9,416 nucleotides of DNA from Fimbriiglobus sp. (GCA_025352585.1 JANXTD010000775.1:1-9416), one strand, 5' to 3'; counted from the stretch's first letter, positions 1 to 7,210 are shown. Notes: generated by a model from the letters alone, not told the origin. A program made the numbers and translations.

Positions 1-3000
1 GCTGGCGATGTAGATCGACGAGTACGTCCCGACGATCACGCCGACCACCATCACGAACGCGAACAGGTGCACGCCCTCGCCGCCGAACAGGTACAGCACG
101 ATCACCACCAGGAACACGGTCAGGCTCGCCAGCACCGTGCGCGAGAGCGTCTGGTTGACGCTATCGTTGATCATTTGCGCGGTCAGCAGCGGGTTCTTGC
201 CGCGGACTTCGCGGATGCGGTCGAACACCACGATCGTGTCGTTCACCGAGTACCCGACGAGCGTCAAGAGCGCGGCGACGGCGATCAGGTCGATCTTGAA
301 GTCGTGCAGCAGCAGCAACTGCCCGAAGGGGTTGTCGAACAGGTAGTGGCACAGGGCGATCGCCCCGAGGGTGAAGCACAAGTCGTGGACGAGGCAGATC
401 ACCGCGGCGAGGCCGAAGGTCCAGTTGCCGAAGCGGAACCACAGGTAGACCAGGATCGCCAGCCAGCTCGCCACGATCGCGGCGAACGCCCGGTCGCGGG
501 TCGCCGAGGCCAGGGCCGGGTCGAACGTCTCGAGGCGCTCGGGGATCGGCCGGGCGGTGAACGCCTTCGCGGCCCGGTCGAGCGACTCGGTGAACGTCGC
601 GAGTTCCTTGGCGGCTTGCGGGTCGGTGGCGACCTTGTTGGCCGCGGCCGCCTCCTTCAGGGCTTTGAACTCCGAGTTCGTGGCCACGTCCACCTTGAGC
701 GTCTTGTACTGCCCGCTGCGGCCCTCCTCGGTGCTCACCGCCTGGTCGCCCTCGGTCGGCACGCCGGTCACGGTCAGCCCGGCCAGCCCGCCGACGCTCG
801 GCCAGCGGCCGACGAGCTTCAGTTCGCGCTCCAGGAACGCCCCGAAGTAGCGCGGCGACGCGGCCCGGTCGAGGGTCACAGTCGCCGTCGGCCAGGTCAC
901 CTTGACCCCCGTCACCTGCGTCGAGGCCAGCAGCGGCGTGCCGGTCTTCTCGTCGCGCAGCAGGCGGTCGAGCATGACCTGCACCAGTTCGGGCTCCTTC
1001 TCAGTGGTCCGCACGGTGAACGACCGCGACTTGTTCGAGCCGAAGCTCTCGCTGCCGAGGAAGACTTGCTCGACCGACAGCCCCGGCAGTTGCGAGGCCC
1101 GCGACTTCACGTCGGCGAGCCGGGCGGCCTGGTCGGCCCCCTCCGGCGCGTTGGCGAAGGTCACGACGGCGCTGGTGCCGTCCTCGTAGGTGACGACGTA
1201 AATCCGCTCGCTGTCCGCCTTGCCCTCGGCGGCGTCGCTCGCCGCCAGGGTGACGCTGCGGACCTTGAGCCGGTCGCGCTGGGCGGTCTCGCCGAGCAGC
1301 GTCAGGAAGCCCTGGTTGTCCTTGTCGGTCAGTGCGCGCTCCTGGCCCTCGGCCAGCCGGCCGCCGTAGGCGGTGCCTTTGGTAAAGTCGACGTTCAGCG
1401 CCGCGTCGCCGCGGGCGAGGAACAGGCCCAGGCCCAGCACCGTGGCCGTGCCGGTCAGCGCGAACATCGCCTTGCGGATGCTCATGAAGTCGAAGTTCGG
1501 CCGCGGGAACAGTTGGTACATGTGCAGCGTCGTGATCGCCCGCCGCACCACGGCGTAGTCGAACATCAGCCGCGTCATGTACAGCGCCGTGAACAGGCTG
1601 ATGATCAGGCCGACGGTCAGGCTCACGCTGAAGCCCTTCAAGTTGTCGTTGCCGTAGGCGTACAGCACCACGCAGGTGAAAATACTCGTCAAGTGGGTGT
1701 CGATGATCGTGGCGAAGGCGCGGTCGTAGCCGAGGCGGATGCTCGTGACGAGGTTGGCCCCCTTGGCCCGCTCCTCGCGGATGCGCTCGTAGATCAGCAC
1801 GTTGGCGTCGACGGCCATGCCGAGCATCAGCACGACCCCGGCTAGCCCCGGCAGCGTGAACGCCGCCTTCACGGTGACCATGAAGCCGATGGTGAGCAGC
1901 AGGTTGACGGACAGCGCGATACACGCGACGATGCCGGCGAACTGGTAGTAGACGAGCATGAATGCTAAGACGGCGACGAACGAGACGCCGACGGCGAGCA
2001 GCCCCTTGCGGATGGTGTCCTCGCCGAGCGTCGGCCCGACGGTGTTCTCGCTGACCGGGTCGGGCTTCAACTCGGCGTTGAGCGCCCCGCTGCGCAGCAG
2101 GAACACCAGGCGGTTGACGCCGGCTTGGTCGAAGCTCTTGCCGCTGATGGTGCCCGACTCCTTGATGACGGCGTCGAGGGTCGGGGCCGAGACGATCTTC
2201 TCGTCCATGATGACCGCGAGTTGCCGCTTGAAGCCGTTCTCGCCCTTGCGGTTGCGCTCGCTGATCTTGCCGAACTTGTTGGCCCCGTACGAGTTGAAGC
2301 TGAAGTAGACGGCCGGGTCGAGGCGCAAGGTGTCGGAGCGGGCTTGCATGCCGAACTCGCGATCGACCTTGGTGGCGTCCGACGGCGAGACGCGCGTCAG
2401 GACGAAGTACTCGACCTTCTTGCCCTCCTCGTTGACGGCCGGCTGGAGCTTGACGAACTCGCGGGTGAAGAACAGGTTGCCGGCCGTGTCGAGCGTGACG
2501 CCCGAGGCGGCGAAGGCCCCGGCCTCGGCGGCGCGGGCGCGGGCGAACTCCGGGTAGAACCAGGTCGCGGTCTCCTTCTCGGACGACTTCCGCGGCACCG
2601 GGCCGGCTTCGGCGTAGGCGTTGCTCAGGCCGTAGGTCTCGCGCTCCTCGGGGCCGAGTTCGACCCACTGGTAGGTCGTGTCACTCACGGTTTCGCCGTT
2701 GACCGTGACCGAGTACGACGACGGCGACGCCAGCGGCGGCAGGCCGCGGCGGGCGAGGTCTTCGAGTTCGGCCTTGACCTTCGGGTCGGCCTTTTGCCGC
2801 TCGATGGCCGCGCGGGTCTCACTGATGCCGGCGGCGTCGTCGGTCGAGTTGGCGACGATGCGGAACTCCAGCACGCCGACCTGCCGGACGCGCTCCTTGA
2901 CCTCCTGGACGTAGTCCTCGGTCGAGCCTTCCTTCTTCTTGTCGCCGCTCACGCTGCCGGAGCGCGGCAGGATGATCTCGATGCGCGACGTGCCGACGGG

Positions 3001-3303
3001 CCGCACGATCACGTTGCGCAAGTCGTTGGGGTCGATGCGCCGCTTGAGGCTCTCGGCGAGCTTGCGGATCTCGTCGCCCGACAGCCCGGCCCCGGCGACC
3101 GCCGCGGCGTCCGGCGCCTTGCCGCGCAGGCTGCGCTCGAGGTTGACCTCGTAGACGAGGATGGTGCCCCCGGCGAGGTCGATGCCGCGGCGGAAGCCGA
3201 CCTCGCCGTCCGCCTCGCGCATCACGGCGAGGCCGACGGCGAGGGCCGCGAGTAAAGTCGGCACGAGGCAGACGACAAGCCGGAGGAGAAATTTGCGCTT
3301 CAT
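1..3303 (-). CDS. secDF: SecDF fusion, Sec translocon accessory subunit (3' end cut by window edge)
   Basis: This is the proton-driven membrane subunit that helps SecYEG/SecA complete export of unfolded proteins. I translated the frame from the ATG at 3303 to the window edge: 1101 codons with no stop. Residues 3-27 are a first membrane helix, followed by the SecD signature GIDLAGGT (40-47), a large extracytoplasmic domain with LAVIMDEKIVSAP (362-374), and a five-helix block holding GMAVDANVLIYERIREE (495-511), which carries the conserved membrane Asp. A short linker with FDFMSIRK leads into SecF: a helix, NVDFTKGT (637-644), then a very long extracytoplasmic stretch to about 941, then helices with VGYSVNDTIVVFDRIRE (1016-1032), VNQTLSRT and finally GVIVGTYSSIYIAS, close to the usual SecF end, so few residues should be missing. 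The start has GAAGG six bases upstream. It lies 77 bp after yajC, in the same operon. Fused SecD-SecF is known in several bacterial groups. The SecF domain of about 300 residues, against about 100 usually, is odd. Confidence 0.96.
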   Translation of the reverse strand, partial: MKRKFLLRLVVCLVPTLLAALAVGLAVMREADGEVGFRRGIDLAGGTILVYEVNLERSLRGKAPDAAAVAGAGLSGDEIRKLAESLKRRIDPNDLRNVIVRPVGTSRIEIILPRSGSVSGDKKKEGSTEDYVQEVKERVRQVGVLEFRIVANSTDDAAGISETRAAIERQKADPKVKAELEDLARRGLPPLASPSSYSVTVNGETVSDTTYQWVELGPEERETYGLSNAYAEAGPVPRKSSEKETATWFYPEFARARAAEAGAFAASGVTLDTAGNLFFTREFVKLQPAVNEEGKKVEYFVLTRVSPSDATKVDREFGMQARSDTLRLDPAVYFSFNSYGANKFGKISERNRKGENGFKRQLAVIMDEKIVSAPTLDAVIKESGTISGKSFDQAGVNRLVFLLRSGALNAELKPDPVSENTVGPTLGEDTIRKGLLAVGVSFVAVLAFMLVYYQFAGIVACIALSVNLLLTIGFMVTVKAAFTLPGLAGVVLMLGMAVDANVLIYERIREERAKGANLVTSIRLGYDRAFATIIDTHLTSIFTCVVLYAYGNDNLKGFSVSLTVGLIISLFTALYMTRLMFDYAVVRRAITTLHMYQLFPRPNFDFMSIRKAMFALTGTATVLGLGLFLARGDAALNVDFTKGTAYGGRLAEGQERALTDKDNQGFLTLLGETAQRDRLKVRSVTLAASDAAEGKADSERIYVVTYEDGTSAVVTFANAPEGADQAARLADVKSRASQLPGLSVEQVFLGSESFGSNKSRSFTVRTTEKEPELVQVMLDRLLRDEKTGTPLLASTQVTGVKVTWPTATVTLDRAASPRYFGAFLERELKLVGRWPSVGGLAGLTVTGVPTEGDQAVSTEEGRSGQYKTLKVDVATNSEFKALKEAAAANKVATDPQAAKELATFTESLDRAAKAFTARPIPERLETFDPALASATRDRAFAAIVASWLAILVYLWFRFGNWTFGLAAVICLVHDLCFTLGAIALCHYLFDNPFGQLLLLHDFKIDLIAVAALLTLVGYSVNDTIVVFDRIREVRGKNPLLTAQMINDSVNQTLSRTVLASLTVFLVVIVLYLFGGEGVHLFAFVMVVGVIVGTYSSIYIAS

Positions 3304-3332
3304 CACACGCCTTCACAGTCACGGAAGCCGAA

Positions 3333-3358
3333 GGCCCCGGCGCGAAGTGCCTGGGGCC
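3333..3358 (-). other. GC-rich stem-loop between yajC and secDF
   Basis: On the transcript strand GGCCCC (3358-3353) pairs with GGGGCC (3338-3333), and after one bulged A three more G-C pairs (GGC with GCC) close a loop containing UUCG. No T-tract follows, so it does not look like a Rho-independent terminator. It may be a processing or stabilising hairpin that sets the ratio of YajC to SecDF; that role is inference. It is the only clear structure in this 77 bp intercistronic gap. Confidence 0.5.
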
Positions 3359-3380
3359 GCGAATCCATCCGGTTGGGGAG

Positions 3381-3743
3381 TTACTTGACTTCGGGGGGGG
3401 TCTCGTCGCCGAGCACGCGGACGATGCTCGAGCGCAAGACGCGGAACTTGCTGTCCTCGGACTTCACGACGACTTCGTCCTCGCCGTCCTTGACCCGGAC
3501 GATCGTGCCGACGATGCCGCCGCCGAGCAGCACCCGCGACCCGGCCTTGATGCCGGCAAACATGGCGGCCGCCTCACGCTTCTGACGGCGGCTGGCGGGG
3601 AGCATGACGACGACGTAGAAGAGCGCCAGCAGCCCGATCGGCAGCAGGAAGCTCGTCATCGACGGGGCGGCGGGTGCGGCCGGCTCGGCCCCGCCGGCGG
3701 GGGCCACGGCTTCGGCAAATAGGGTCAACGTCGGCGTCGGCAT
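3381..3743 (-). CDS. yajC: YajC, preprotein translocase accessory subunit
   Basis: A small single-pass membrane protein that associates with SecDF and the SecYEG translocon. The 120 residues start with an Ala/Pro-rich tail (1-29), then one membrane helix (about 31-49, SFLLPIGLLALFYVVVML), then the basic ASRRQKRE segment that replaces the more usual RPQQKR-like motif. The cytoplasmic domain carries GSRVLLGGGIVGTIVRVKD (68-86), the characteristic YajC turn, and ends with LRSSIVRVLGDE. Length and order fit the family (about 85-120 residues), with a longer N-terminal tail than in E. coli. It lies 70 bp after the 79-residue gene and 77 bp before secDF on the same strand, the classic yajC-secD-secF order. 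No strong ribosome binding site is visible before the ATG at 3743. A run of eight C residues sits at codons 115-117, just before the stop. Confidence 0.95.
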   Translation of the reverse strand: MPTPTLTLFAEAVAPAGGAEPAAPAAPSMTSFLLPIGLLALFYVVVMLPASRRQKREAAAMFAGIKAGSRVLLGGGIVGTIVRVKDGEDEVVVKSEDSKFRVLRSSIVRVLGDETPPEVK

Positions 3744-3813
3744 GGAAAGTCTCGGGGGCGGTCGGCGAGTCTCGAACGGTCATGGTAGGGCGTGCCGGAC
3801 GATCGGGCAAGCC

Positions 3814-4053
3814 TCACATTTTGCCCACGACCGACGGCGTGTGCCCCATCTTGCGCAGCTCGTCCAGGATCATCTCCATCTTGCCCGGCTTGACGAGCAA
3901 CGCCTTGTCCGAGAGCCGGCCGACGATCTCGACGGCGAGTTTCTTGCGCGCGAGCACCTCCTCGGCCAGCACCGCGTCCTCGGTGAGGATCAGGCAGACC
4001 TTACGGTGCAGTTTCGCCGGCAGCCGGGCGGTCGAGGACGGGGTGTCGGACAT
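3814..4053 (-). CDS. Small protein, possible stand-alone XPB N-terminal-like domain
   Basis: A 79-residue protein of no named family that I recognise outright. It has no signal peptide or membrane helix and should be cytoplasmic. After a polar N-terminus and a basic patch (LPAKLHRK, 11-18), residues 20-73 alternate helical and strand-like segments: LTEDAVLAEEVLARKKL, then VGRLSDKALLVKP, then ILDELRKMGHTP. Residues 29-73 align without gaps to residues 133-177 of the XPB helicase at 5319-7085: 11 of 45 are identical, including the EE, KK, R, D, P, L and G landmarks, and many others are I/V/L/M exchanges. A role as a DNA-binding or protein-binding module is inference. The gene is real by its excellent ribosome binding site (GAGGTGA, seven bases before ATG) and its place as first gene before yajC, 70 bp away. 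It is divergent from the acyltransferase gene. Confidence 0.8.
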   Translation of the reverse strand: MSDTPSSTARLPAKLHRKVCLILTEDAVLAEEVLARKKLAVEIVGRLSDKALLVKPGKMEMILDELRKMGHTPSVVGKM

Positions 4054-4055
4054 GG

Positions 4056-4068
4056 CGAGGTCACCTCG
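4056..4068 (-). promoter_or_regulatory. Ribosome binding site embedded in a 13-bp palindrome
   Basis: The sequence CGAGGTCACCTCG is a perfect inverted repeat (six bases each side of one central base). On the minus strand it contains GAGGTGA (4067-4061), a near-ideal Shine-Dalgarno sequence seven bases from the ATG at 4053, which fixes that start. The palindrome could also act as a small operator, or as a CGAG/CTCG hairpin that partly hides the ribosome binding site; both are guesses. Confidence 0.6.
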
Positions 4069-4136
4069 GCCGCGGCAGAACCGGAACGGCCCGACCGCGC
4101 GGCCGAACCCGAACTAGACTGCCCGCGTCAGCAGTC

Positions 4137-4165
4137 ACGATATCCCGACACCCGCCGAACGTCAC
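4137..4165 (-). promoter_or_regulatory. Candidate sigma-70 promoter for the small-protein/yajC/secDF operon
   Basis: Read on the minus strand, GTGACG (4165-4160) and TATCGT (4142-4137) are separated by exactly 17 bases; each matches its consensus hexamer at four of six positions. Transcription would begin near 4130, giving a leader of about 75 bases before the ATG at 4053. The -35 box abuts the ATG of the divergent acyltransferase gene. In GC-rich DNA such a match can arise by chance, so this is only a candidate. Confidence 0.4.
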
Positions 4166-4166
4166 C

Positions 4167-5300
4167 ATGCCGCCCGAAGCCGCGCCTACTGCGAGTGCCG
4201 CGAGTCCACGCCCCCGGCTCGTCGAACTCGACGTGCTGCGGGCCGCGGCGATGGGCCTTGTGCTAGTCAACCACCTGTACATGATGCCGTTCCCCGCGTC
4301 GTGGCCGGCGTGGTCGCACCGCCTCTTCGACGCCGGCGTCTGCGGGGGCTGGGTCGGCGTCGACCTGTTCTTCGTGCTCAGCGGCTACCTCGTCTCGGGC
4401 CTGCTCTTCGCCGAGTACCGGTCGCGCGGCACGCTCTCGGTGAAGCGCTTCTACGCCCGGCGGGCCTGGAAGATCTACCCCGCCTTCTACGCCATGCTGG
4501 CCGCGTCCGCCGCCGGGTTGGTCCTGGCCCACGGCCAGCCGCCGGCGAACCTGCTGCTCAGCGAAGGGCTGTTCGTCCAGAACTACCTGCCCGGCATCTG
4601 GCTGCACACCTGGTCGCTGGCCGTCGAGGAGCACTTCTACTTGCTGCTGCCGCTGGTCCTGCTGGCGATGACGCGCCGCCGGCCGCACGCCGCCGACCCG
4701 TTCGCCGGCGTGTTACCGCTGGCAGTCCTGGCCGTCGGCGTGACTTGCCTGGCGTTGCGGCTGGCTCACGCGGAGATGTTCCCCGACGACCCCGCGTCGG
4801 TGCGCCAGGGCCGCACGCACTTCCGCATCGACGGCCTGTTCCTGGGCGTACTCGTCGGCTACCTCGCCCACTTCCGCCGCGACCGCTTCGCCCGACTAAC
4901 CCGCCGCTGGCGTTGGCCGCTCATCGCCGGCGGCTGCGTCGCCCTGGCCCCGCCGTTCGTGCTGGAACACACCAAGCACGTCGGCATCACGACCTACGGC
5001 CTGACGCTGAACAGCCTCGGCAGCGCCGCGATCCTGGCGGGCGTGCTGCAACTGCGACTGCCGGCCAACCGGCTCGTGTCGGCGACGGCGTACCTCGGCC
5101 GCTGCTCCTACGCGATCTACCTGTGGCACATCCCGTGGGTGCTGCTAGGCGTCCCGCAAGTCGAGCGCGTGGCCGGCCCGCTCGACTTCGCCCCGCGCGT
5201 GGCCGTCTACGTCGCCGGGAGCCTGGCGCTGGGCGTGCTGATGACGAAGCTCGTCGAGGTGCCGACGCTGCGGCTGCGCGAGCGCTGGTCGCCGGCGTAG
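4167..5300 (+). CDS. Membrane-bound acyltransferase, OafA/acyltransferase-3 family
   Basis: An integral membrane enzyme expected to move an acyl group (often acetyl) onto a sugar, polysaccharide or lipid at the cell envelope; the acceptor cannot be read from the sequence. The 377 residues show the family hallmarks in order: LDVLRAAAMGLVLVNH (21-36) with the conserved Arg and the putative catalytic His36; GGWVGVDLFFVLSGYL (60-75); FYARRAWKIYPAFY (95-108), the family's RRxxxIxP element; HTWSLAVEEHFYLLLPL (147-163); an RTHFRIDGLFLGVLVGYL segment (216-233); and CSYAIYLWHIP (313-323) near the end. About ten hydrophobic helices are visible. The length fits the membrane domain alone, with no C-terminal SGNH esterase domain. 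I kept the first ATG since it leaves a short charged tail before helix 1; no clear ribosome binding site precedes it. The gene stands alone, divergent from the Sec operon and ending 18 bp from the convergent helicase. Confidence 0.92.
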   Translation: MPPEAAPTASAASPRPRLVELDVLRAAAMGLVLVNHLYMMPFPASWPAWSHRLFDAGVCGGWVGVDLFFVLSGYLVSGLLFAEYRSRGTLSVKRFYARRAWKIYPAFYAMLAASAAGLVLAHGQPPANLLLSEGLFVQNYLPGIWLHTWSLAVEEHFYLLLPLVLLAMTRRRPHAADPFAGVLPLAVLAVGVTCLALRLAHAEMFPDDPASVRQGRTHFRIDGLFLGVLVGYLAHFRRDRFARLTRRWRWPLIAGGCVALAPPFVLEHTKHVGITTYGLTLNSLGSAAILAGVLQLRLPANRLVSATAYLGRCSYAIYLWHIPWVLLGVPQVERVAGPLDFAPRVAVYVAGSLALGVLMTKLVEVPTLRLRERWSPA

Positions 5301-5318
5301 GCGTAGGCGCGACATCGG

Positions 5319-7085
5319 TCACGCCTCCTGGACTTGCGTGATGCGGTTGCGGGCGTGGACGACTTCCTTCGCGTCGAGGATCTCGTAGGCGTAGCCCTGC
5401 TCCGTGAGAAACATCTGCCGGTGGTGCGCGAAGTCGAGTTCGCGCGTGTCCCGCGTGACGATCGAGAAGAACGCCGCGTCGCCGCCGTCGGACTTCGGCC
5501 GCAACACCCGGCCCAACCGCTGGGCCTCTTCCTGGCGCGAGCCGAAGGTGCCGGAGACTTGAATCAGCACGTTGGCGTCGGGCAGGTCGATGGCGAAGTT
5601 GCCGACCTTCGAGAGCACCAGGTGCCGGACCTCGCCGCTGCGGAACTGGTTGTAGAGGATTTCGCGCTCGGCGTTGCCGGTCGCCCCGGTGATCAGCGGC
5701 AGGCCGAAGCGCGCGGCCAGCGACTTCAGTTGGTCGAGGTACTGCCCGATGATGATCACCCGCTGGTCGCGATATTGGTCGAGGAGTTCCGCGACCACGT
5801 CGTCCTTGGCGGGGTTCTCCGAGGCGATGCGGAACTTGGCCCGGTGGTCGGCGACCGCGTAGGCCATGCGCGTGGCGTCGTCGGGCAGGGCGACGCGAAT
5901 CTCCGCGCACGCCGCGGTCGCGATCCAGCCGCGGCCCTCGAGGTCGCGCCACGGCACGTCGTACTTCTTCGGCCCGATCAGGCTGAACACGTCCCCCTCG
6001 CGGCCGTCCTCGCGGATCAGGGTCGCCGTCAAGCCGAGCCGGCGGCGAGCCTGGATCTGGGCCGTGACGCGGAACACCGGGGCCGGCAGCAGGTGGACTT
6101 CGTCGTAGATGATCAGGCCCCAGTCCTGCTTCTCGAAGATGCCGAAGTGCGCCAACTCCTCGGTCTTGTCGGGCCGGTAGGTGATGATTTGGTAGGTCGC
6201 CACGGTGACCGGGCCGATCTCCTTGATCTCGCCGGTGTACTCCTTGACCTCGCTGGGGTTCAGCGTCGATTTGTCGAGGATTTCGCGCCGCCACTGCTTC
6301 ACGGCCGTGATGCTGGTGGTCAGCACGAGCGTCGATTTCTGGAGCAGGCACATCGCGACAATGCCGACGATGGTCTTGCCCGCGCCGCACGGCAGCACGA
6401 TCACGCCCGAGCCGCCGCGCACGTCGCCGCCGGCGTGGAAGACGTCGGCCGCCTCGCGCTGGTAGTCGCGCACGGTGAACGGCAACCCGCTCGCGGCGAC
6501 TTCCCGTAAGGCCATCGGCAGCCCCGCGCCCTCGGTGTAGCCGGCCAAGTCTTCCGCCGGGTAGCCGATGGTGATGAGCGCGATCTTCAAGACGCCGCGG
6601 AACTCCGGGGCAATGGCGAAGCTCACGTCGTCGATGCGCTCGCCGAGATAAACGTTGACCTTCTTCTGCCGGACGATTTCCTCCAGCAGCGGCCGATCGG
6701 CGCAGACCAGTCGCAGGCCGTCGGCGGTCTTCTCGAGGCGGATGCGGCCGTAGCGCGACACGCTCTCGGCGATGTCGGCGGGCAGGTTGCCGGGGATCGG
6801 GAACTTGGTGTAGCGAGTCAGCACCGCGACCATCTCGTCGGCGCTGATGCCGGCGGCGGCGGCGTTCCAGAGCGAGAGGTTGCTGATGCGGTAGGTGTGG
6901 ATGTGCTCGGGGCTTTTCTCCAACTCCGCGAAGGGGGCGAGGGCGTCGCGGGCCTCGGCGTACTTGGGGTTGTCGACCTCGACGAGAATCGACCGGTCCC
7001 CCTGGACGATGAACGGGTTGGTGGGGTCGAAGCTCGCGGTCGGGGCGGCCGTGAACGCGCTGCTGGGTTTCATCTTCGCCGACAT
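5319..7085 (-). CDS. XPB/Ssl2-family superfamily 2 DNA helicase
   Basis: A bacterial homologue of the XPB (ERCC3/Ssl2) 3'-5' helicase, likely a DNA-unwinding or translocating ATPase in repair; its exact bacterial role is not settled. Numbering from the ATG at 7085 (588 residues): an N-terminal accessory domain begins at PFIVQGDRSILVEVDNP (24-40) and resembles mycobacterial XPB through EHIHTYRISNLSLWNA. FTVRDYQREA (203-212) is the Q-like region; LPCGAGKT (231-237) is Walker A; DEVH (328-331) is Walker B; LTAT (352-355) is motif III. LIREDGREGD (356-365) holds the XPB-specific RED motif, and QRLGRVLRPK (522-531) is motif VI. All catalytic motifs are intact. An in-frame GTG at 7130 would add 15 residues, but that tail is Pro-rich and the candidate promoter would start transcription inside it, so I prefer the ATG; another ATG lies at 7073. 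The gene is monocistronic, convergent with the acyltransferase. Confidence 0.95.
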   Translation of the reverse strand: MSAKMKPSSAFTAAPTASFDPTNPFIVQGDRSILVEVDNPKYAEARDALAPFAELEKSPEHIHTYRISNLSLWNAAAAGISADEMVAVLTRYTKFPIPGNLPADIAESVSRYGRIRLEKTADGLRLVCADRPLLEEIVRQKKVNVYLGERIDDVSFAIAPEFRGVLKIALITIGYPAEDLAGYTEGAGLPMALREVAASGLPFTVRDYQREAADVFHAGGDVRGGSGVIVLPCGAGKTIVGIVAMCLLQKSTLVLTTSITAVKQWRREILDKSTLNPSEVKEYTGEIKEIGPVTVATYQIITYRPDKTEELAHFGIFEKQDWGLIIYDEVHLLPAPVFRVTAQIQARRRLGLTATLIREDGREGDVFSLIGPKKYDVPWRDLEGRGWIATAACAEIRVALPDDATRMAYAVADHRAKFRIASENPAKDDVVAELLDQYRDQRVIIIGQYLDQLKSLAARFGLPLITGATGNAEREILYNQFRSGEVRHLVLSKVGNFAIDLPDANVLIQVSGTFGSRQEEAQRLGRVLRPKSDGGDAAFFSIVTRDTRELDFAHHRQMFLTEQGYAYEILDAKEVVHARNRITQVQEA

Positions 7086-7130
7086 GGGCACCGTCGTCTC
7101 GGGGGGCAGAGCGGGTCGCGGGAGTACCAC

Positions 7131-7158
7131 TCTATCCGGCGCGGCGCGGGTGCGTCAA
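7131..7158 (-). promoter_or_regulatory. Weak candidate promoter for the XPB-like helicase
   Basis: On the minus strand TTGACG (7158-7153) is followed after 16 bases by GATAGA (7136-7131). The -35 box matches consensus at five of six positions, the -10 box at only three. Transcription would start near 7124, downstream of the alternative GTG at 7130, which favours the ATG at 7085. The 165 bp gap between helicase and tRNA holds nothing else except the tRNA promoter. Confidence 0.3.
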
Positions 7159-7210
7159 CGCCGCCCGCCCGGCGGGTTTGGTGGTCACCGCCCGGTGCCG
7201 CGAAGTTGCG

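Noticed and set aside
67..1845. A 592-residue plus-strand open frame opposite secDF
   Set aside because: The translation is rich in Arg, His, Gln, Gly and Val with no recognisable domain, and the opposite strand carries a fully recognisable SecDF. Long antisense frames are expected from the GC-rich third-position bias.
1001..2668. A 555-residue minus-strand open frame within secDF
   Set aside because: It is in a different frame from the real SecDF translation and consists mostly of Arg, Gly, Pro and Ala without domain pattern.
2125..3255. A 376-residue plus-strand open frame opposite the SecD half
   Set aside because: Repetitive Val/Leu/Asp/Arg/Gly composition typical of a shadow; the opposite strand encodes conserved SecD motifs.
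4115..4143. Plus-strand promoter for the acyltransferase (TAGACT, 17 bases, CGATAT)
   Set aside because: The -10 box matches consensus at only two of six positions, so it is no better than chance.
5301..5318. Shared bidirectional terminator between the convergent acyltransferase and helicase genes
   Set aside because: Only 18 bp are available and no stem with a T-run can be drawn there.
4301..5341. A 346-residue plus-strand open frame overlapping the acyltransferase
   Set aside because: Arg/Pro/Ala-rich shadow in the +1 frame; the acyltransferase motifs are all in the other frame.
4987..6390. A 467-residue minus-strand open frame overlapping both the acyltransferase and the helicase
   Set aside because: Crosses two well-supported genes and has no recognisable motif; composition is that of a frame shadow.
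5334..6509. A 391-residue plus-strand open frame opposite the helicase
   Set aside because: Antisense shadow: no domain pattern, while the minus strand carries every helicase motif.
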